Assembly: GCA_014904985.1 (NCBI GenBank)
Contig: MU129019.1
Location: forward strand, 17,899-81,898
Source: Hydnum rufescens UP504
Taxonomy: Eukaryota; Basidiomycota; Agaricomycetes; Cantharellales; Hydnaceae
DNA: 64,000 nt
Direction: 5' to 3'
Position numbers and translations under genes: made by a program. The notes under the pieces were generated by a model. The model was given only the letters and a program-made list of their open reading frames with translations, made no database searches and was not told where the DNA came from. Every line of letters begins with the position of its first letter. Position 1 is the first letter of the stretch. Shown here piece by piece: positions 60,990-64,000 of the stretch.

Positions 60990-62170
60990 ATTGGGCTAGA
61001 GTCAGCTCATGAAAAAAAGTGTAGAAGGAGGTCGGTACAGAAAGTGCACCCCTCGCCACTTCAAGGCTACAATGTTGGAGGGAACGGATGGCAAGATTAT
61101 CACATGTGCAAAGTAGGAATAAGGAGAGCGCAAAAAAACTGTGCTGTCTAACCAGCTTGAGGAGTTGAAAGTGGTAGGGTAGTTGGAAGACAGCCGAGTG
61201 CGGCAGGATGTGACCGAGATGCCAAGAAAAAGCAGATGGAAAAGGCAGGCGATGAGGGGGCAGTGTGCACCATCTTTGACCAGATCTCCAAGAACCCCAA
61301 GGCTGGAAGAGGTAGGAGTGGAATGGTGTCGCCCTGGGACTTCACAGTTTGTTGAAGAGGACCAAAAGCCAGTAGTAAGGTAGTGTTAGTGGATGGAAAG
61401 TTTCAGTGGAGCAGGAAATAGTGGATTATGGTCACACTGTCCAAAACTGACTGGCCAGAGACTGGTTCAGTGTGTGCGAGCAAACAATATTCCGTGACAT
61501 GCTTGGTAAACGATTCTTCAGTCAGTGGATGTACTATCTTATTGTATGAATGTACATGCTGCGAATTGTAAGAATGCTAATATTAACGTTTGAGGGAACG
61601 GAGGATCGAGAGGAAAGTGAAGGGAGGTGAAGGCAATGGCGGGATGCAGGAACATGCAGAGAGGAAGGCCAGCAACGAGCTGCGGTGTGGGAAATGGGTG
61701 GTGGCAAAGGCGGATGGTCAAATAGCATATGAATGGATAAGCTAGAGATATACCTACTATCAATCCACTGGAATCGAGGCTGGTCCCTATTAACCCCAAG
61801 ACAATAGCCATGCTGGCCGGACTCCTTGTTTTCCAAAACTCTGTGCTTGAACGAACTCGCTCCCTCAGATCAGCAATTCCCATCTGGATCTGGCGTATCA
61901 GAATATGGGCCCCCAGGCACTGGCCAAATGTTCTCACAGAAAGCAAAGCAGTACCTTTGGCCGGAGCCCTGTTCGCAAATTCATCTGCATCTCATGTGTG
62001 CACTACCGACTGTCATGGAGCCTGGGTCTTCCTTTCATGCACTAAGGAGTCGTTACTGGCTGAGCCATTCGTGTCAACGCGACCTAATCATGGCACAGAG
62101 TTTCGCTCAGCTTGGGAGGAGCAGACGAGGGGCAAGCAGCACTGATGCCGCAATTATAGTTGAAGCATCT
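60990..62170. other. Intergenic region with possible exon remnants
   Basis: A minus-strand stretch near 61950-61765 (ASAWGPIF, ELLI, SLDSSGLIVG in neighbouring frames) followed by a GTAGGT-like donor could be a piece of the 62-64 kb gene, but no single frame holds. Otherwise nothing supportable. Confidence 0.35.
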
Positions 62171-63280
62171 TCAGGATCGCATCACCGGGCTGTCGCGTAA
62201 GCATGGTCCAACAGCCAGGAGCTCCTGGATCTCAGCAGTTGAGATTGCATTGATGTACACCTCCTGCATGTACCTTACTTCAGTGACTCCAAAACAATTC
62301 ACCAGTGTATCCGTGTACAGGAAAGGGAGAAGTGTCTTGCCACCGCACGAAGATACCAAGATGCTCCGACACGAATCCTGTTTGGCCACGTCCTTGAAGA
62401 GGAGGTACATGTGGTACATCGCGCCCTTCTTCTGAATGGGTTTCACCCTCCGTGCTGCCAGCACACCCAGATGAGAGTTCTGGTGCACCCAGGTCAAGGG
62501 GTCCTCTTGGCCATCGACACCCACAATATCCAATGCATACCATTGGGCTAGCCTCAGGCATTCTGGTGGAGGTCACGGCGTGCTCATGTCTGAAACACTC
62601 GGTGCAACGCTGGCAGTAGGTGCCACAGAGCCTTGAGGAAATGGCATTGGCGCAGGCCCTAAGCGACTCAGGAGAGGTGTAGCCTCAGGTTGGGGTGGCA
62701 ATGGAGGATCCTGACGACTGGGTGGCAGTCCAGAGGACAGCGGCAGTGTCTGACTGCGGCGATGCAGTTGAGATGGGCCTGGACGTGCATACTCTTGGGA
62801 TGGAGAGAGGGATGGCCTCCATGCTGGCTGTGGCAGGGGCTGATGGGTTGGTGCCTTTGAAGACGAGGCACTCTGCCAAGGTCCATCCTGCATCTGCCCA
62901 TCACGATCATCCCTGAAGCAGCCATGGCTCTGGCGCTCAAGCTCTTGGGATGCTCGGGAGCTTGATGGCTCCCATTGCCTTCCCAACTCCCCAGGTCATC
63001 CCCTTGGCAGTTCTCATTGCACCACTCGTGGCCCCCTTGGTGGCTCCAGGGGTGATCTTGGCCTTCCTTTGGGGTGGCCAGAGTGGAAGGACGGACCTTG
63101 ACGAGCGGGAGACCAGGCCCGATGAGGAGGAGAGGGGGACTGACGAAAAGAAGATGGAGCGGGGCGGGGAGAAGGTGCCCAGCGATGGTGGGACCAGGCA
63201 TGGCCAGGGGGAGACAGGGACTGGTGGCAAAACAGCGCACGGCAGGGAGGGAATGACACACGAGGGGGAGATGGCACACG

Positions 63281-63450
63281 ATGAAGAGGAGATGGCACAC
63301 GGCGAGGGGATCGTGCACGATGAGGGGATCGTGCACGACGAGGGGATCGCGAATGACGAGGGGATTGCGAACGACGAGGGGATCGCAAATGACGAGGGGA
63401 TCGCAAACGACAAGGGGATCACGAACGATGAGGGGATTGCGCTTGACGAG
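63281..63450. repeat. 15-bp tandem repeat (GACGAGGGGATCGCN)
   Basis: Roughly ten imperfect units; all six frames are open across it, so the frames here carry no independent evidence for coding. Confidence 0.85.
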
Positions 63451-63589
63451 GAGGCAGGGACAAATGACAGGAAGATGGTGCACAAGGTGGAAATGGGTCA
63501 CTCACTGGAGTGACAGGAGAATACGTGGGAGCGCGAGGAGAACCAGGCTCAAGAGAAGTAGGGGTCGGGGTCGGAGTGCGTGGCCGAGC

Positions 63590-63740
63590 AGGATTCGGCA
63601 CAGAAGCAGGGGCAGAAGGAACAGGAAGGGCAGGAACCAGAGGGGCAGGAACCAGAGGGGCAGGAACCGGAGGGGCAGGAAGGGCAGGAACCAGAGGTGG
63701 CAGGACGGAGGGGCAGGAACCGGAGGGCAGGACAGAAGAG
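63590..63740. repeat. Short tandem repeat AGGGGCAGGAACCGG / AGGGGCAGGAACCAG
   Basis: Imperfect 15-bp units (63630-63730) within the Pro-rich N-terminal part of the minus-strand gene, encoding PAPLVPAPLVPAL on that strand. Confidence 0.8.
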
Positions 63741-64000
63741 GAGAGCAGGTGCAAAGAGGCATGTCCACTCCTGTTGAAGGCACACATGACATCTCTGACT
63801 TCCCGTTTCCAGCTCCTTTCTGCTTCAGCCTTTGAGCCTCCTCTCGACGCTCCTGAATCCCTAGGGGGCTGCACTGTGTCTGCCTTGGCACCGTCCTCTC
63901 TGGGCCAAGTTTTTTTGCCTGCTTTTTTTTGCCTTTTGAGGGCCAATCGGTGAGGATCTCCACAATTCCATACTGCAGATCTCGAAGTCAGTTTGGGGAG

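Larger units (their letters stand above)
62171..63946 (-). pseudogene. Unidentified Pro/Arg/Ser-rich gene with TGA-only interruptions
   Basis: A single frame of about 590 codons from MALKRQKKAGKKTWPREDGA to the stop at 62171. It is interrupted by TGA at 63419-63421 (PHRS*SPC), 63014-63016 and 62996-62998 (VVQ*ELPRG*PGE) and 62573-62575 (STP*PPPECL); all four fit CGA. Regions in order: a basic N-terminus, a Pro/Ala/Val repeat, an RS-type repeat built on 15-bp units (SPRRARSPHR), a Gln/Pro/Ser-rich linker, and a folded-looking C-terminus (LAQWYALDIVGVDGQEDPLT, WVHQNSHLGVL, GAMYHMYLLFKDVA). The RS frame is preferred over the other two because it alone continues into the C-terminal domain. No family recognised. 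Confidence 0.55.

Noticed and set aside
62937..63501. IPSSFAIPSSF and DPLVVRDPLV repeat proteins in the other two minus frames
   Set aside because: Alternative frames of the same 15-bp repeat; only the RS frame continues into a non-repetitive, protein-like C-terminal domain.
63281..63835. Plus-strand Arg/Gly/Thr-rich frames at the right edge
   Set aside because: Antisense shadows of the tandem repeats with no non-repetitive continuation.

Overview
The window looks like a transposon-dominated stretch of a basidiomycete genome, most likely an agaricomycete (mushroom-forming) fungus. The gag-pol type, short GT-AG introns of about 55-75 nt with CTAAC-like branch sites, fungal-looking fragments of exportin-1, the COQ1 prenyl synthase and UDP-glucose dehydrogenase, and strong CpG decay all point there. 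I found no rRNA, tRNA or CRISPR array, and hardly any intact protein gene.

The backbone is nested. A Ty3-type LTR retrotransposon on the minus strand runs from 10170 to 46579, with LTRs at 10170-11759 and 44945-46579. Its gag-protease junction is split by a 21.9 kb hAT-type insertion at 21224-43124, which has TIRs and an 8-bp near-identical target duplication; removing the insertion restores the reading frame. The transposase gene of that hAT is itself split by a second, 8.5 kb hAT-like element at 23630-32156, with a TIR of at least 70 bp and the perfect TSD ATTGAAGC. A 675-bp solo LTR, a Harbinger-type MITE, a foldback element and a 1.4 kb minisatellite sit at further levels. A truncated second Ty3 copy (49499-55695, minus), an older relative (about 2131-7600, plus) and a solo LTR (7635-9203) flank the nest.

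The most unusual content is about 36 repeated modules at 1-1905, 9209-10165, 24719-25560, 26958-31990, 46590-48705 and 56120-58075. Each module is a C-rich exon-like spacer ending in a 12-14 bp palindromic hairpin (H1), then a splice-donor-like GTRAGT, a second palindromic hairpin (H2), a poly-T tract, a TACTAAC-type branch site and a YTAG acceptor. Stem sequences differ between modules by paired, partly transversional changes. In two places the arrays run divergently outward from a core, and several run out in AATAAA-rich sequence. They look like multi-exon noncoding transcription units carried on hAT-type elements. I know no described family with this architecture.

The Ty3 family carries an extra block of four small genes (ORFs A-D) downstream of pol. 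They recur in three copies of differing age, and B and C appear paralogous. hAT-1 and a hAT-type element at the left edge carry pieces of host genes (XPO1, COQ1, UGDH). Broken frames share one signature: nearly every stop I could align is TGA where CGA (Arg) is expected, as CpG deamination would produce. The right end (58.5-64 kb) holds two unidentified minus-strand genes, both decayed in this way.
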